Shown here in pieces: positions 27,401-39,137 of a stretch of DNA of 64,000 nucleotides. Numbering within the stretch: the first letter of the stretch is position 1; every line of letters begins with the position of its first letter. This stretch comes from Pomacea canaliculata (Eukaryota > Mollusca > Gastropoda > Architaenioglossa > Ampullariidae): positions 30,306,737 to 30,370,736 of the forward strand of contig NC_037594.1 of the NCBI RefSeq assembly GCF_003073045.1, written 5' to 3'. The notes under the pieces are model-generated. The model was not told the origin of the DNA. It saw only the letters and a list, made by a program, of their open reading frames with translations, and did not search any database. The position numbers and the translations under genes were made by a program.

Positions 27401-27798
27401 TTATTAGCCCTGTTCAAGAGTGATATCGCAAGTAATTGGTACAAATAGGACTCTTCGTAGCAACCAGTTGTGTTCATCTATAGCCAGAGGGCAGAATTTG
27501 GAAATGATGTAGTGGGTGATAGTGGTAGAAAACAGTAGTTAATTCTCAACATGCTAATACTGTCTTAATCTAATGATGTGTTCTACAAACTAAAAAAATA
27601 TATAAACTACACTATAAAGAACAGTGTACCAGACGAATTACTGTAAGTACAAGTCCGTTACTTACCATCGATGAGATATCGAGAAACTTCATCCAGCAAA
27701 TATGAGTTATCTATAAAACGTCTCAGAATATAGGGGCAAAAGTATTCAATAATCCAATCAGAAACAAGAATCATATCGTCAGATTCAAAATCTTCCAT
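15427..27798 (-). CDS. Telomeric repeat-binding factor-like protein TRF-B (TRFH + telobox Myb)
   Basis: This is the intact tandem paralogue of TRF-A and presumably a shelterin-type telomere-binding protein in the nucleus. Minus-strand exons: 27666-27798, 23923-24173, 22839-22922, 22162-22314, 21503-21546, 18612-18726, 17843-17921, 17450-17492, 16489-16790 and 15427-15698. They sum to 1476 bases (491 residues) and all are open with GT-AG junctions. The TRFH-type region starts near residue 14 (DWIIEYFCPYIL) and spans exons 1-5, including VIRDQ, NKKEAVFLAVFAH and LKAKQKP. The linker (exons 6-9) is Ser/Lys/Glu-rich and probably disordered. The Myb domain near the C-terminus shows RLKWTESEEREFF, GAGNWALIR and LKDKWRN. 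No acidic or basic domain precedes the TRFH region. The start ATG is the first in the exon and aligns with the TRF-A start. LINEs and a TTAA-flanked MITE occupy introns 1 and 5. TERF1- versus TERF2-type identity cannot be decided by eye. Confidence 0.9.
17065..17140. repeat. Short interspersed repeat linked to GAT tract
   Basis: A TGATGATGATATTATTTATA start is followed by a block resembling the common 'stem' of L2-type LINE/SINE 3' tails (CAATGTGCTTTACAAGAAG). A similar GAT/AAT-tract arrangement occurs at about 29058-29110 and 33006-33100. It lies in a TRF-B intron. Confidence 0.4.
19095..20500 (+). mobile_element. L2-like LINE fragment (reverse transcriptase and 3' end)
   Basis: Plus-strand reading shows VPQG and SFADDNQFY (the RT A/DD region), then phrases typical of L2/CR1-type C-termini such as NLGYT and LDYCNSLLTGCP-like wording around 19840-19875. 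The 3' tail ends with AATGCGCTTTACAGGATAC near 20500. Several stops and frame changes show that it is old. It lies antisense to TRF-B within intron 5. Confidence 0.7.
20510..21095 (+). mobile_element. Second LINE 3' fragment
   Basis: A plus-strand frame yields FAGFSPSYFSDLLALYTSS followed by SSPHHL, matching the end of L2/CR1-like ORF2 proteins (usually 'GLSPSYLSDLL..Y.PSR.LRSS'). An AGAGTGCTATGCAAATGTAC tail is near 21065. It is 5'-truncated and lies directly behind the previous LINE fragment, antisense in TRF-B intron 5. Confidence 0.6.
24464..25087. mobile_element. TTAA-flanked MITE (piggyBac-like)
   Basis: The ends are AGGGATACTCAAGGC and, inverted, AGGGATTCTAAAGGC (13 of 15 positions match). 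TTAA occurs directly outside both ends (24460-24463 and 25088-25091). TTAA target duplication is the mark of the piggyBac superfamily. No transposase frame is present, so this is a 624-bp non-autonomous copy. A truncated second copy lies at 39138-39240. The element sits in TRF-B intron 1. Confidence 0.75.
25740..27095 (-). mobile_element. Non-LTR retrotransposon (Rex1/CR1-like), 5'-truncated
   Basis: Minus-strand frames show successive reverse-transcriptase blocks: DPLQFIYKPCKGVSDATL and LFLDFPSSLNTVQPHLL near 26840-27060, GTPKGCVLYP and a YVDD catalytic box near 26560-26680, FKYLGTVIDRKLSF near 26300-26350, and SLVESILTFNITSWYG near 26130-26200. The 3' UTR ends near 25745, where the minus strand reads CAATAAAGTTTGATTTGATG. 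The endonuclease domain is absent (5' truncation), and frame changes separate the blocks. It lies in TRF-B intron 1, in the same orientation as the gene. Confidence 0.85.
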
Positions 27799-28236
27799 TT
27801 GCCCGCTACGCAACGGTGCACCGTTTCAGTTCAGTACCTTTTAAAGTTTAGCGAGACAAAATTCGATGCATCCTGTTGCTAAACATCCGAAATTATGTTA
27901 TTTTTGTGTCCCCTAAAACGTTATATTTCTCGAGAAAAAGTTATGAGATATATCACAAATTAAAACAAAATAAAAAATTAAAATCTGCATCCAAAATATT
28001 GCAGAAAAAAACAACAGTTTGGGTTTATTTCATATAAGTCAAATGGTTTGGGGATTTTTCTGAGCCTGAAATATGACATCTTCTGAGCTATCAGAAATTT
28101 ATGTTTTAAAGTGTATCATAACAAGATTTTTCTAGAAACTACTTTGCACGGTGAAAACAAGATATTTCAACTCGTTTTTTTTTTAATCTCAATGAATCCG
28201 AGAGCGAGAGTGAGTCCTTAGTTATAAGCGTCAAAA
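27799..28236. promoter_or_regulatory. Putative bidirectional promoter TRF-B / BBS5
   Basis: The start codons of TRF-B (minus) and BBS5 (plus) face away from each other 438 bases apart, with no other gene between them. Both 5' UTRs and both core promoters must fit here unless unseen upstream exons exist. I see no clear TATA box placed for either gene. Confidence 0.55.
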
Positions 28237-31200
28237 ATGGCTGCCGATTTGTTATGGGAAGATCGAGATGTTCGCTTTGACATAAGCTCTCAGTAGGTAT
28301 TTCAAAGAGTCTGAGAAACAAAATTGTCTCTGAATTAGTGATAGCAAAATTTGTCTTTTTAATTATCGTTGCGCTGTCGTCAGTATTACTATTAACTAAG
28401 ATGAAAATGTGTGATTCTCTTCATTGACAACATCTTTTTTTTTCTGACTTAATACTCGAGCTTCGTATTACCCAAGAGCCGTTGAGACTGATACGACATT
28501 ACCAATATCAAGAGTAATTTTGTTCACTCCTTTCGATCACTGCCACATTTAGACCAGATGATTATCCTCCCCCTTCCCCCAAAACACACACATTAACGAG
28601 CCCCAAAAATTCAACCAAACAGAAGCCATAATAAAGACTTATAATCATAATATTTCATCTTGTGATGCATTTTTATAGACAGATGCGCCCCCGGCCAGGA
28701 GAAAAGACAATTGATCGATTAGATGCCGTTGAAGATACCAAAGGTAACAATGGGGAGAGAGGTAAGATTTATATTTTTAAATATTCTTGAATTATCAAAA
28801 GTAATTAAATTTTTAAAGTGTTTTAAAGCTCAAATTGTCACAGTAATAAAGATTAATGCAGAAATTAATGTTTAATTATTATTAAATTAATTATTATTTC
28901 CATTTAATTTAATGTTCTATTGATTATCTTACACTTTTATTGCACTGCTCTGGTAACATATCTTTCAGGCAGACTGATAGTAACTAACCTGCGAATCATC
29001 TGGCATTCATTAACAATACCACGAGCAAATCTTTGTAAGTTCTGTGTTTTTGTTTTGTAATAATAATAATATCATCATCATCATCATAAGTATATTTATA
29101 TAGTTCATTTTCCCAACTTTAAGTATTCACAATATACCTTATAAACATAAACAGTAAATTATACAAAATAAACATCAATGCAACAATACAAAGTAAAAGA
29201 TCTAAAACTTGCAATCAAGGCAAAGTGAAGAAAGTTAAATTTAAATACTTTATATAAGTTGTGTTCTAAATAAACTTCTAGGTTGAGAACGGAGCATACG
29301 ATTTTAAGTTCTATAGCCTATTTCAGGATCACACTGTTTTCATCTTCCATTTTATCACAAAGGTCTAGTCAAGTAGTGTAAGCCATTTTATTTAGTAGAC
29401 AAGCTAATCATAATGCCAATAAATCTTTTTTTAGCCTACCCTGCCCATGTGTCTACCTATTTATTATAAATCTGCCCATTCTCTATCAATGAGCTATGTT
29501 GATCTATTGTATAAAATCCAATGATCACTATTAAAATTGATGAGACCTGGCACTAGGAATCCAACTGTGTATCTTACCACATTTTAAATTAGACTGGTGA
29601 ATGTGCTTCTTACTTGTATCTATTACAGAAATACTTTATGCAAGGGCTTGTTACCCATATCATTGATGAAAAAAAGATACACAATGTAGCTATTCTTTAC
29701 TAATTAAAAGCTGAGGAAAGTTGTTGCATTATGCACTCATGCAATGTTGCTTCTGTTGCTTTACATATTGAAAGTGATTTTGCACATAAAGGCATGTTTG
29801 AAACAGCTTTTTCACTCTTTTAATTTTCCTGCTGTATTTTAAATTTTTTTCAGCCATTGGGTTCAACTGTGTGATTAACATTTCAACAAGGAGTGCCCAA
29901 TCGGTAAATAATCATTAGAGATTCTATCTGTACCACTCCTTTTTTTCTTAAATCATGACCTTATTCAGCCTGGTATAATGCTAGACATATAAATAATAAG
30001 GATAAAAAAATGTTCACTACATTTATAGTTAGTTTTGTTTGCTGTGTGTCATTAGTATAGGGGTGTGGGAGGTAATTAGCCATATATTTCTAGAAATAAG
30101 GAAAGCAGAATGTGGATAGCTAAATGGTTATAGCACCAGTATTCATGACCGGATGTGCACACAGTAGCTAGTTTGATACTCATGTAGGGAAACCCTTCTC
30201 CCAAGTGACCCACTTGTTGAATAGATTATTGACCCATTAGATAGTTGAGATAATAAAGGCAGTGATGGAGAGATAGGCACCGTCCTTACCAGAAAAACTG
30301 TCCCAGACATAATTGCAGTCTCTGACATCTTAATACCCAGTGACCTTAAAATTATATTACTACCTTAAAATAAATAAGTAAATAGCTTACTTATGCTGTG
30401 CCTTTTCCCCACCACTGAAGGCAGGATCAAGGCCTTTTATATGCTTATGTCCATAAACATATATGAACACACAAAGGTATGCAAGGACACTCCAGAAGAT
30501 GTAAAGCATCAAATGCACCTTAAATTCACATACCCGTACACACAGTGCTTACTATCATGTTGACAAGCCAATGAGCTACCCACCTTTAATGAAAATTGAA
30601 AATAAATGCGTGAAAAGTAGTAAATTCTTTTAGCTTATTACAAGTACATGAACAGTTTGTTTTGTAATGATATACACAATTGATAGAAATCTGTTTTCTA
30701 GTAATTAATAAACTGTGCATATTGTTTATTAACATGGACTGCATACCTTTAACACTATACCTGTGTACTTGACTGACGCTGCATAATTTTAATCATTATC
30801 AGTCAGGAGAGACTTTGTTTAAATTTCAGTCTCTTATGTAGATTTAAAACAGCTGCTTTAGGGATTTCGGAAAGATATTTTTATATATTTTATTTTTTCC
30901 ACAATTATTATTTGATGTGAATAATTTAGCTTCATCAGCTTGTAGTCATTTGTATATAGAGTCTCAAATGATTTGAAAATAAATGCATATATAACCTTTT
31001 GCTTCATTGGTCAACACTGAAATTATTACAGACTTAAAAAGGTCTTAATCTGAAGTATCTTGGTGTGCTGAACACAAATGTGACCATAAAAATTTGTATT
31101 GGCTCTCGTTTTGAAGTTATTTGATATAGTCCATTTCCTGTTTCACCATGTAAATGTATCCAGCAAGACTGTAACAACATCCTAAATAAGCCTAGAATGA

Positions 31201-34200
31201 TGTAATATTGCATCACATTGATTAATACCATCATGCACATTTCATCAAGAGTTTATTGCATCAATTTCTGATGCAGTGCAGTACTACTGCCAGTCAGCTG
31301 CTCAAGTAAGCTGATGTCAGCAGTGTACTTTATATAGCCCAGTGAGAAAGGTTGAGCATTTAAAATATTTCAGACTTTGTAGGATACAGTTTAAGCTACT
31401 GTTACATAAAATTGTTATTATTTTATCCATTTAGTTACAGAACACTAATACCTCAGAGGTGTGTTAATACTGTCGACAGTTTTGGCTATATTTGTGGGGA
31501 AGTGACATTTGCAAACCAGAAGAAAAGTATCACTTCTCAAGTGAAGAAGGCTTATCATCTTGACAAGTCTTGGGCCCCATATATATGCTGTGCTGCATGT
31601 GCACCAGTTTTCACATTGGTTGAATGGCAAAAGACCATCAATGCCGTCTACAGTCTCCATGGTGTGGAGAGAGCCAAGCAACCACACAAATGATTGTTAC
31701 CTCTGCTTGGTTCCGGCTGGATGAGAATAGTCTACCATAACATTCCATCCACATCATGAGGGACTTCCTATTCCAGAACCTCCAGCAGAATATTCTCTTG
31801 GTTCAGCTGATGAGGACCTGTTGTTTGTCAGCATGCAGTGATCCAGATTTTCACTACGGAGCATCATCAGCCCCACACAGAATAACACAGGAAGAACTAA
31901 ATGACCTGGTTCATGGTTTGGACTTATCCAAGAACAAGGCAGAATTGCTAGGTTCAGGACTCCAACAATGGAACTTTCTAGAAAAAATATGTCACAATTA
32001 CTTCATATCAAAAGTGCTGCCAGCAGTTGGAACCTGTCTTCAGAAAGGAAGATAATCTGGTATTCTGTTCCAATATTGAGGGCCTCATGAATGCTTAGAA
32101 ATCACTCAGGAATGGAGACTATTTGTGGACTCTTCGAATTTTAGTCTTAAGGCTGTGCTTTTGCACACTGGATTGAAAACATTTTTCATCTATTCCAGTA
32201 GCGCATGCTGTCCACATGAAAGAGATGCATGATAACTTAAATTCCATTGAGTATAATAAGTACAGCTAGCACCTCTATGGTGATTTGAAGATGGTTTCCT
32301 TTTTAATGGAACTGCACCAGGAATGTACAAAATACATGAGTTTCTTATGTGAGTGGGATAGTTATGCAAGAGAATCACACTACTTGCAAGAACTTGCAGA
32401 CAAAATGTAGCAGTTTCAGAAAAGAATATCCATCACCCATCTCTGGTTAAGGCTCACAAAATCCTGCTATCACCCCTTCACATCAAATTAAGTTTGATGA
32501 AGAACTTTGTGAAAGCTGTGGACCAGACTTCGCCAGCTTTTGGATACTTGCATGAAAAATTCCCTTGATTCAGCAAAGCAAATAATAAAGAGGGAGTTTT
32601 GCGAGTCAGATTCAAGAGCTTTTCAAGATGACCGGTTCAACAACTTCCTGCAGGGTGATGCAAAACAATTGTGGAATGCTTTTCACCCAGTGTCTACAAA
32701 CTTTCTTAGGAATATTAGGGCAGAAAACTACAAGGAACTAGTAGAAGACATTCTGATGCAGTATCAGAAACTTGACTTATTTCCATCTGGATTTCTTTCC
32801 TGACAACTGTGGTATGGTTAGTAATGAACGTGGCAAACGTTTTCACCAAGATATCGCAACAATGGAAAAAAGATACCAGGGAAAATTGTCCACTACCATG
32901 CTGGCTGACAACTCCTGGAGACTCCCCAAAGATGCTCCCGAATAGCTGTACAAGAGACAGGCAAAGAAATCTAAGACGTAGTCTATGATTTGATTTTTTT
33001 AACAGGTGATGATGATGATGATGACGATGATGTAGTTTTATAGCGCGCAAGTATCCGCATCACAAAGATGTGCTCAACCAGAGGTCAATTACTATTAGCA
33101 TGCATTTCGTTATGTACGCAATAGTTATTGCAGATTAAAAAAAAACTAGAGCCAATTTTAATTTTCATTTTGACTGCTATATTCGTGTTAAGCACATCAA
33201 ATTGATAAGAAATGACTAATTTTATTTCAGTTAATGACTTTCGTAAATATTTGTTGACCAGTATAACAGCACATTAAAAACTTTGTTGTTATACCAGAAA
33301 CTACGAGGCACAGTGGAAGCCCTTTATGTGCTATGCAAGTGTAATAACACAAGATTTGAATTCATCTTCACCAATCTGGTTAGTATCTGTTTGAATTTTT
33401 GTTGCTGCTTTTTCACTTCTTAATACAAATTGCTTAATAGTTTGGTCATGATAGTCTCTTGTTTTTTTTCACAAATATGTCTGTATAAAGTGTTCTGTCT
33501 CTTTAATTATAGTTAATGACAACAACAATAATAATACAATGATTGTAAGTCTGCACACTCACAGTAGTATGCTCACAGGATATTACAGTAAAATCAAACT
33601 AAAACAACATAAATTTAGCAAAGAAATAGATGAATATTATTAATATAGAAAATATCAAATCAGCATTAAATAAATAGCATAAAAGTCGGAAAACAAAGAA
33701 CATTCTCACACTCACACACACATCATTTTGATAGAACTATCTAAAGCTGTTTGAAGACATACGCAAAAAACATTTTTTAAATGTACATCATTATAAGATT
33801 GTTAATTTTTTTTAAGGTACCTGGATCACCTCGCCTTTTTACCTCGGTAATATCTGTGCACAGGTAAATTATAAAGACAGTTTGCTTCTCCCTTTTTTTA
33901 GTAACTTTATATTTAGCTAATACTTGTTTTACTCCACTATATTTGTAACAAAAACTGAAAAAAATCATTATAGAATTGCACATTATATAATTAAATATAT
34001 TAAATATTTAAAGTTTTCAGAACTGTTTTCCTTTCACCATTGTCTTAAACGCAGACCACACAAAGAGATAATCATAAAATAATACATATTGCATGAAAGT
34101 TTGTGTTTCTACATCAGGGCTTATGAGACAACTAAGTTGTATCGAGACTTAAAACTGCGAGGTGCTCTTATCCAAAATAAGCAGCTGCGTTTGCTGCCCC

Positions 34201-37200
34201 AGGAGCAAGTTTATGATAAAGTTAATGGAGTGTGGAATCTGTCTAGCGATCAGGTGAGAAAACCTTGTTTATGGGAAAACTCTTAAGTGCTCTTGCTAAT
34301 TCCATGTAGTCCGCACTAAAAAAGCCACAGCAGTGTATTCACTAGTTACTAGTTTGCCTATCTCCAAGTTCTCTTGCAGGAAATTTTTTTAACAGGATTC
34401 TGCTTTCTAATATTATGCAATAGCATAGTTCAGCATGCTAAAATGTTGAAGCTATTTTAAACATGTCTTCATTACAATTGTACATTATTATGCTAGTGCA
34501 TAACTCAACATATTGAAAGATACTTTTAATGCTGTTTCATCTTCAGGGTAATCTGGGAACCTTCTATATAACTAATGTGCGTCTTGTCTGGCATGCCAAT
34601 GTTAATGAATCCTTCAACGTCAGCATCCCTTATTTACAGATGGTGAGATGAGATATAAATAATGAGTGTATTAGTTACATAACTCATTTTATAGTTGTGC
34701 CAATGTTGTTGTAAACAGTATTAAAGAGCTATGAAATCAATAGTTTTTAGAATCAGGTACAAAGTATCAAAAATGTGTCGTATAGTCTTGTTGGTTGAAC
34801 TGGGCATGGTGAAATAAATGAGGCCTCCAAAAATATTCATGCTGAATGGTTGTATAATCGAACACTGCATATAAAATATGGTACACTGTAAATTTCTTTA
34901 CCTTATTTTATACATATAGATGTATGATATACTCTTGATTTGTTTGGTGGCTAATGTCTATTATAAAGCTGTGATATTTCCATTTTTAAAAATCTGACAG
35001 GGCAGTCACTGATTCAGTGTCTGTTTTATGCTTCCACAGAAAAGTGTGAAAATCAGAGATTCTAAGTTTGGAGTGGCACTTGTTGTTGAGACTTTAGCAA
35101 TGGTGAGCATGTTTTGTGCTATGCATAAATGCATACTTTGTTGGAGTTTTCTTTAAATTTTAGATCTTCTGGGGAGTCGACTTTCTTTTCCCCATCCTCC
35201 TTTTTTGGGTAGGTTTGTAGGGGTGGATGTGTTGCTTATGGATATACATTGGTCATGATTGTCATGTTTTGATTTTTTTTTAATATATCTCCATAAACTG
35301 GTCTGTTGGGTTCCTTTTAATTTTGTTTCTTTAATGGTAAAATCATTTTCTATATCATCTACATAAGCCCCACAAAATATCTCAGCTTCTGGCTTTCTTT
35401 GTCATAAAATGTGTGTATTTTAATATTTTTTCTTTTACTATGACCAATACATGCACAAATGTATTCCAAAATTTGAAAGAACAGTACAGTGGAACCTCGG
35501 TTAGCGAACGCCTCGGATAGCGAATATTTTGGATAACGAACAGAAATTTCATTACATATTTGTCTCGGATAGCGAACAAAATTTCATATAACGAACAGCC
35601 ACGTGAACCACATGTGACCGACCATCATGTCATCATTCGCGCTCGAGACACAGTTACGATCGGTCGTTCCTTATCTGTGCGCATCCTTATTATTTAGTGA
35701 TTTTTGTGCTTTATTTTAATAAGATAATCCTCAATTATGGCTCCAAAGAAAGGTCTGTAGAAAAGTCTTTCCCTAACAGTGCGATAGGCAGTAGGAGCAT
35801 AAACATGTTCAATGATAATGTGATATATTACCGAAGAGTTTTACAAAAAAGGCAGAAGCAGCAGACACTGGATAAGTTTTTTCCTTCAACTTCAAAGCGA
35901 CAAAAAAAGGAAGTCCCCCCGATTTTTCAATGTCATGTGTGCTCATGGAGTGGGAGTCCAAGCATGCAGTAATTCCACCCCTTCCTCCCCACACCTCTAT
36001 CCACCCACGCCGTCAAAACGGCACGTTTTCTTAGGTTTAAATGCGTTCGTTAATGTTTTTATGTATTTAACTCCATATATATTGTATTATAACTGTTCTC
36101 ATTAAAACAAATACCTATATAGCCTGTAACTTTCAAATACTAGCGAGTCAACAGGGGCTGGGAACCAATTAAATCTATTTCCTTTATTTCTTATGGGAAA
36201 AATTGTTTCGGATAACGAACGACTTTCCAGAACGGATAGTGTTCGTTAACCGTAGTTTCACTGTATTAAGATTTAAGTGGAGAGGCCCAGAGTTATTTGC
36301 ATGTCTTCTACATTTATGGGGATCCTGCATCTCCTAACCAAGTGTAACTGTAGTTTTAAAATCATACTATTTGTCAAGGATATATTTACATTCTGGTTAT
36401 GATCATTAATAGGCTTTTCTTTATGAGGGATAAATGTTGAAAAGGGAATTTTTAGAATATTTTTCAGAAGAAATTGTTTCATAAATACAAATGTTTGACT
36501 TCAAATATCACTAACAGATTTTTAAAATGCTTCTTTCAATCATGTCTACAATTTTTTCAAAGAGCGGAGGATATGTTCTTGGATTTCGGATTGATCCTAT
36601 AGAGAAACTACAGCAGGTTGCAAAAGAGATACAAAACCTGCATCGTGTCTACAGTGCCTGTCCAATATTTGGTGTAGAGTTTGAGAATGAAGAAAAGGTA
36701 GATATGCCTGATCTATTATATTTTCTTTTCAGTTTTGGTACTTAAATAGAATATGTTTGTTTATGTGGGGGTATTGATTTATGTAATATTTGCACCATAT
36801 TAAACTTTTAAATTAAAGTTATAAATGTTAATATGTCAGTTGCAATTTATTTAATACAATAGTATTTTATATTGTCTCATATGCATGTTTATGCATGTGC
36901 TTTCATTGTGTTACAGTTTTTAGTTGGAAGACTTCTTCTTGAACTGATGTTTTCTTCCATAACTTTTTACAAATTGTGAAATTATTTTTGGATTCACAAG
37001 CTACTCTTGCTTTTACATAATTTAGACAATCTGCTGCAGTACACTTTTCATACTTTCTCTTGATTTTAGCCTCAGAGCATTGAAGATCTCACTACAGAAG
37101 CTGTTCAGGATGATGTGGAAATACAGAATGATGGGCAAACAGATGCATTTGCTGTGAATATTACTTCTGTTGTTGCTATAGTAAAGCACTTGACTGTAAA

Positions 37201-37901
37201 TATAAGCCATCAGGTTTTAGAATGTGTAGTTAATGATGACAGTCAACATACAAAGTTATGTTACCATATGTATGTTAATATATGCCTTGCATATCACTAC
37301 ATACATTAATTCACAGAATTGACTTAGCAGACAGAATAATTTGTTCATAGCCCCTTTTTTGTGTGGAGGTAGTTAAAAACATATCTTTTACTTCATTCAG
37401 CCTTTTCGTTACATTAAAATTAGTTAAAATTAATTGATTAAAATTAATTAAAATTAGTTAAAATGCTTTTTTTCCAATTATTGAATGGCTTGAACAAACT
37501 GTCCTTGAATAAGTTATGCTTCTGACTTAAAAGACAAAAGACAAATGATATGCATTTGATCATAATTTTGATCATAATAACAAACACATAAATGTATAGA
37601 CACACAAGTATACACCACATTTTTTCCGTTTTTTGCCTTTTACAATTCTGTGTTTAATTGAGCCATATAACTGGCATGTTTTGGGCAGAAACCTGTATCA
37701 AATATTAAAGTAATGCTTCTTTGAAAGCAACACAGCATAGACTAAACAAGTTGCTTTGTTTCTTATATACAGGCATACTTTGCTGATGGAAACAAGGATG
37801 CCAACAGAGAGCCCATTTATTCAGAAGATCTTGGACTTGCCATAGAGAAGCTGAAGGATGGCTTCACATTGGCTGGCCTGTGGGAAGTGCTTGGCTCATA
37901 G
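28237..37901 (+). CDS. BBS5: Bardet-Biedl syndrome 5 protein (BBSome subunit)
   Basis: BBS5 is a subunit of the BBSome, the coat-like complex that moves membrane proteins in and out of cilia; its paired PH-like (DM16) domains bind phosphoinositides. Exons: 28237-28292, 28679-28761, 28969-29034, 29854-29903, 33298-33378, 33817-33863, 34118-34253, 34547-34642, 35040-35102, 36563-36697, 37070-37153 and 37773-37901. These total 1026 bases (341 residues), the same length as human BBS5. All junctions are GT-AG and in frame. Near-invariant strings include [10 protein letters not shown] at the N-terminus, [66 protein letters not shown] and, at the end, [20 protein letters not shown]. Intron 4 holds a decayed repeat-borne coding sequence, and intron 9 a Tigger-like element. 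The gene is divergent from TRF-B. It looks complete and functional. Confidence 0.97.
31430..32990 (+). pseudogene. Fossil of a repeat-borne protein in BBS5 intron 4
   Basis: Plus-strand segments such as [37 protein letters not shown] and [11 protein letters not shown] match, from memory, a protein family found in many copies in animal genomes and usually annotated as uncharacterized. The element class that carries it is not known to me. The copy is broken, with many breaks, and so is old. It lies in the same orientation as BBS5 inside a 3.4-kb intron and is not part of the BBS5 mRNA. Confidence 0.6.
33005..33100. repeat. GAT microsatellite with linked short repeat
   Basis: A (GAT)n tract runs straight into a conserved-looking block (TTTATAGCGCGCAAGTATCC, then CACAAAGATGTGCTCAA). 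This microsatellite-plus-unit arrangement is common in molluscan dispersed repeats. It directly abuts the 3' side of the repeat-borne fossil in BBS5 intron 4. Confidence 0.5.
35487..36263 (+). mobile_element. Tigger/pogo-like element, internally deleted
   Basis: The ends are CAGTGGAACCTCGGTTAGCG and, inverted, CAGTGAAACTACGGTTAACG, with TA on both sides (35485-35486 and 36264-36265). This is the Tc1/mariner-pogo arrangement. Inside, the plus strand keeps a putative transposase start (ATG GCT CCA AAG AAA, MAPKK, at 35737) followed after a short gap by [12 protein letters not shown] near 35850, the typical Tigger transposase C-terminus. The DDE core is missing, so this 777-bp copy is non-autonomous. 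It lies in BBS5 intron 9. Confidence 0.85.
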
Positions 37902-39049
37902 ATCATAGATCCTGTGAACTTTTTTACTTCTAAGACAACTGTTCTTCAGTTGGGTTGTCCCACTAAAGAGAGCCAATCCAAAAGGAAGATTCTCTTTCTA
38001 TCATCCTCAGTTTGTTATCATGGGCACAGCATCTCAATGAGCTTGCCATCTTACCATTTTCTTAAGTGTGCAATAGCAATAGTACCTGCTGAGTTCCATT
38101 ACTCTTCTCAAATCAGTTTATGAAGATTATAAATCTTCTAATCTTTTCCCTAACTGATAAGTTTTTATTTGATTGCTACTTAAAGATAATGCTGGAAGTG
38201 AAGAAAAACAATCTTGAATACTATCTTGGACTCAACTTCACAACAAACATTATTTAGCCACTTAACCTACCTGTGATAAAATTCAAAAAGGGTCACGGGC
38301 CCAACTGAAGGGAGCTGCTCAAAATCGGGTCTGTTGGCAAGGTGTTGTTGAGGCCCTAAGCACCTCGAGGAGTAGCAAGAAACTAAACTAATGCAAAATA
38401 TTTCACTGTTTACCTGGTTGATTAGTGTGACTTCTTTTTACAGCTGCAGTAGAGAGATGTCACCAAGTTCTGGATACTGTGTTCATTTATGTGCATAAGC
38501 ATATGTGGGTGTGTGTAGGTGTGTTGATGCAGTGTAAGTGATGGCAAAGAGCATAAGTTTGTGTGTTAGCCCACGAATTGTTTGATCATGGACGTATATA
38601 ACTGGACTGCTGCAGTCTACAGAGACCAGTGCCTATTAACCTTTTGCAAAGTTGTAGGCAAGATCTTGAAAATGCATTCAACAATCAATACTTGCAGCTG
38701 AATTTCAGTTTATACTCAAATAAGTTTACTGGTTACTATTTTTTTTTTTTTTTTTTTTTTGGAAAAAAATGTTGAGCTCCACTTCCCAAGCCAATAAACC
38801 CCCCCAAAAAATGCAACAGCCCATAAAGCTTGAGCTTTTGTGAGTCTGTCAACCCAATAGCTTGCATCATCTACTTTTCCTTTTCATATTCATAATGAAA
38901 CCAGAGGGAAATTCAATACATAAGAGAAACTTCGTCTGCAGGCAGTCCAGAGATCTACAAATACATGGTTTGATGCAGTGCAGACCATCTTTTAATGTTT
39001 GTTATTCTGGTTGGGTTTTTTCAAGGAAGGAAATTCCTTATGATGGATT
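37902..39049 (+). other. Presumed BBS5 3' UTR and flank
   Basis: There are AATAAA-type signals at 38793-38798 and 39050-39055. A 23-base poly(T) tract occurs near 38740-38760. No coding sequence was seen. Confidence 0.4.
38283..38400 (+). repeat. Candidate LINE 3' tail (RTE-like)
   Basis: This is a GC-richer block containing AACTGAAGGGAGCTGCTCAA, AATCGGGTCTGTTGGCAAGG, TGTTGTTGAGGCCCTA and GAGGAGTAGCAAGAA. The wording resembles the 3' end of RTE-type LINEs common in invertebrate genomes, recognised from memory only. It lies about 380 bases after the BBS5 stop codon and could be transcribed in its 3' UTR. Confidence 0.4.
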
Positions 39050-39055
39050 AATAAA
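39050..39055 (+). terminator. Candidate poly(A) signal for BBS5
   Basis: AATAAA lies 1.15 kb after the BBS5 stop codon. An earlier AATAAA at 38793 is an alternative. Confidence 0.35.
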
Positions 39056-39137
39056 ATGCATCCCTGATTTCATAATCTTTTAATGGATGTATAAAGCTGT
39101 AACTGATTATTATTCTTATGCAGTTTTATGCGTTTAA

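Noticed and set aside
31412-31693. Extra BBS5 exon in intron 4
   Set aside because: BBS5 exons 4 and 5 join directly in phase and match the known protein without a gap; this frame belongs to the repeat-borne fossil.
36527-36745. Separate small gene beginning at the Met near 36527
   Set aside because: It is BBS5 exon 10 read with its upstream intron; homology begins exactly at the AG acceptor before 36563.
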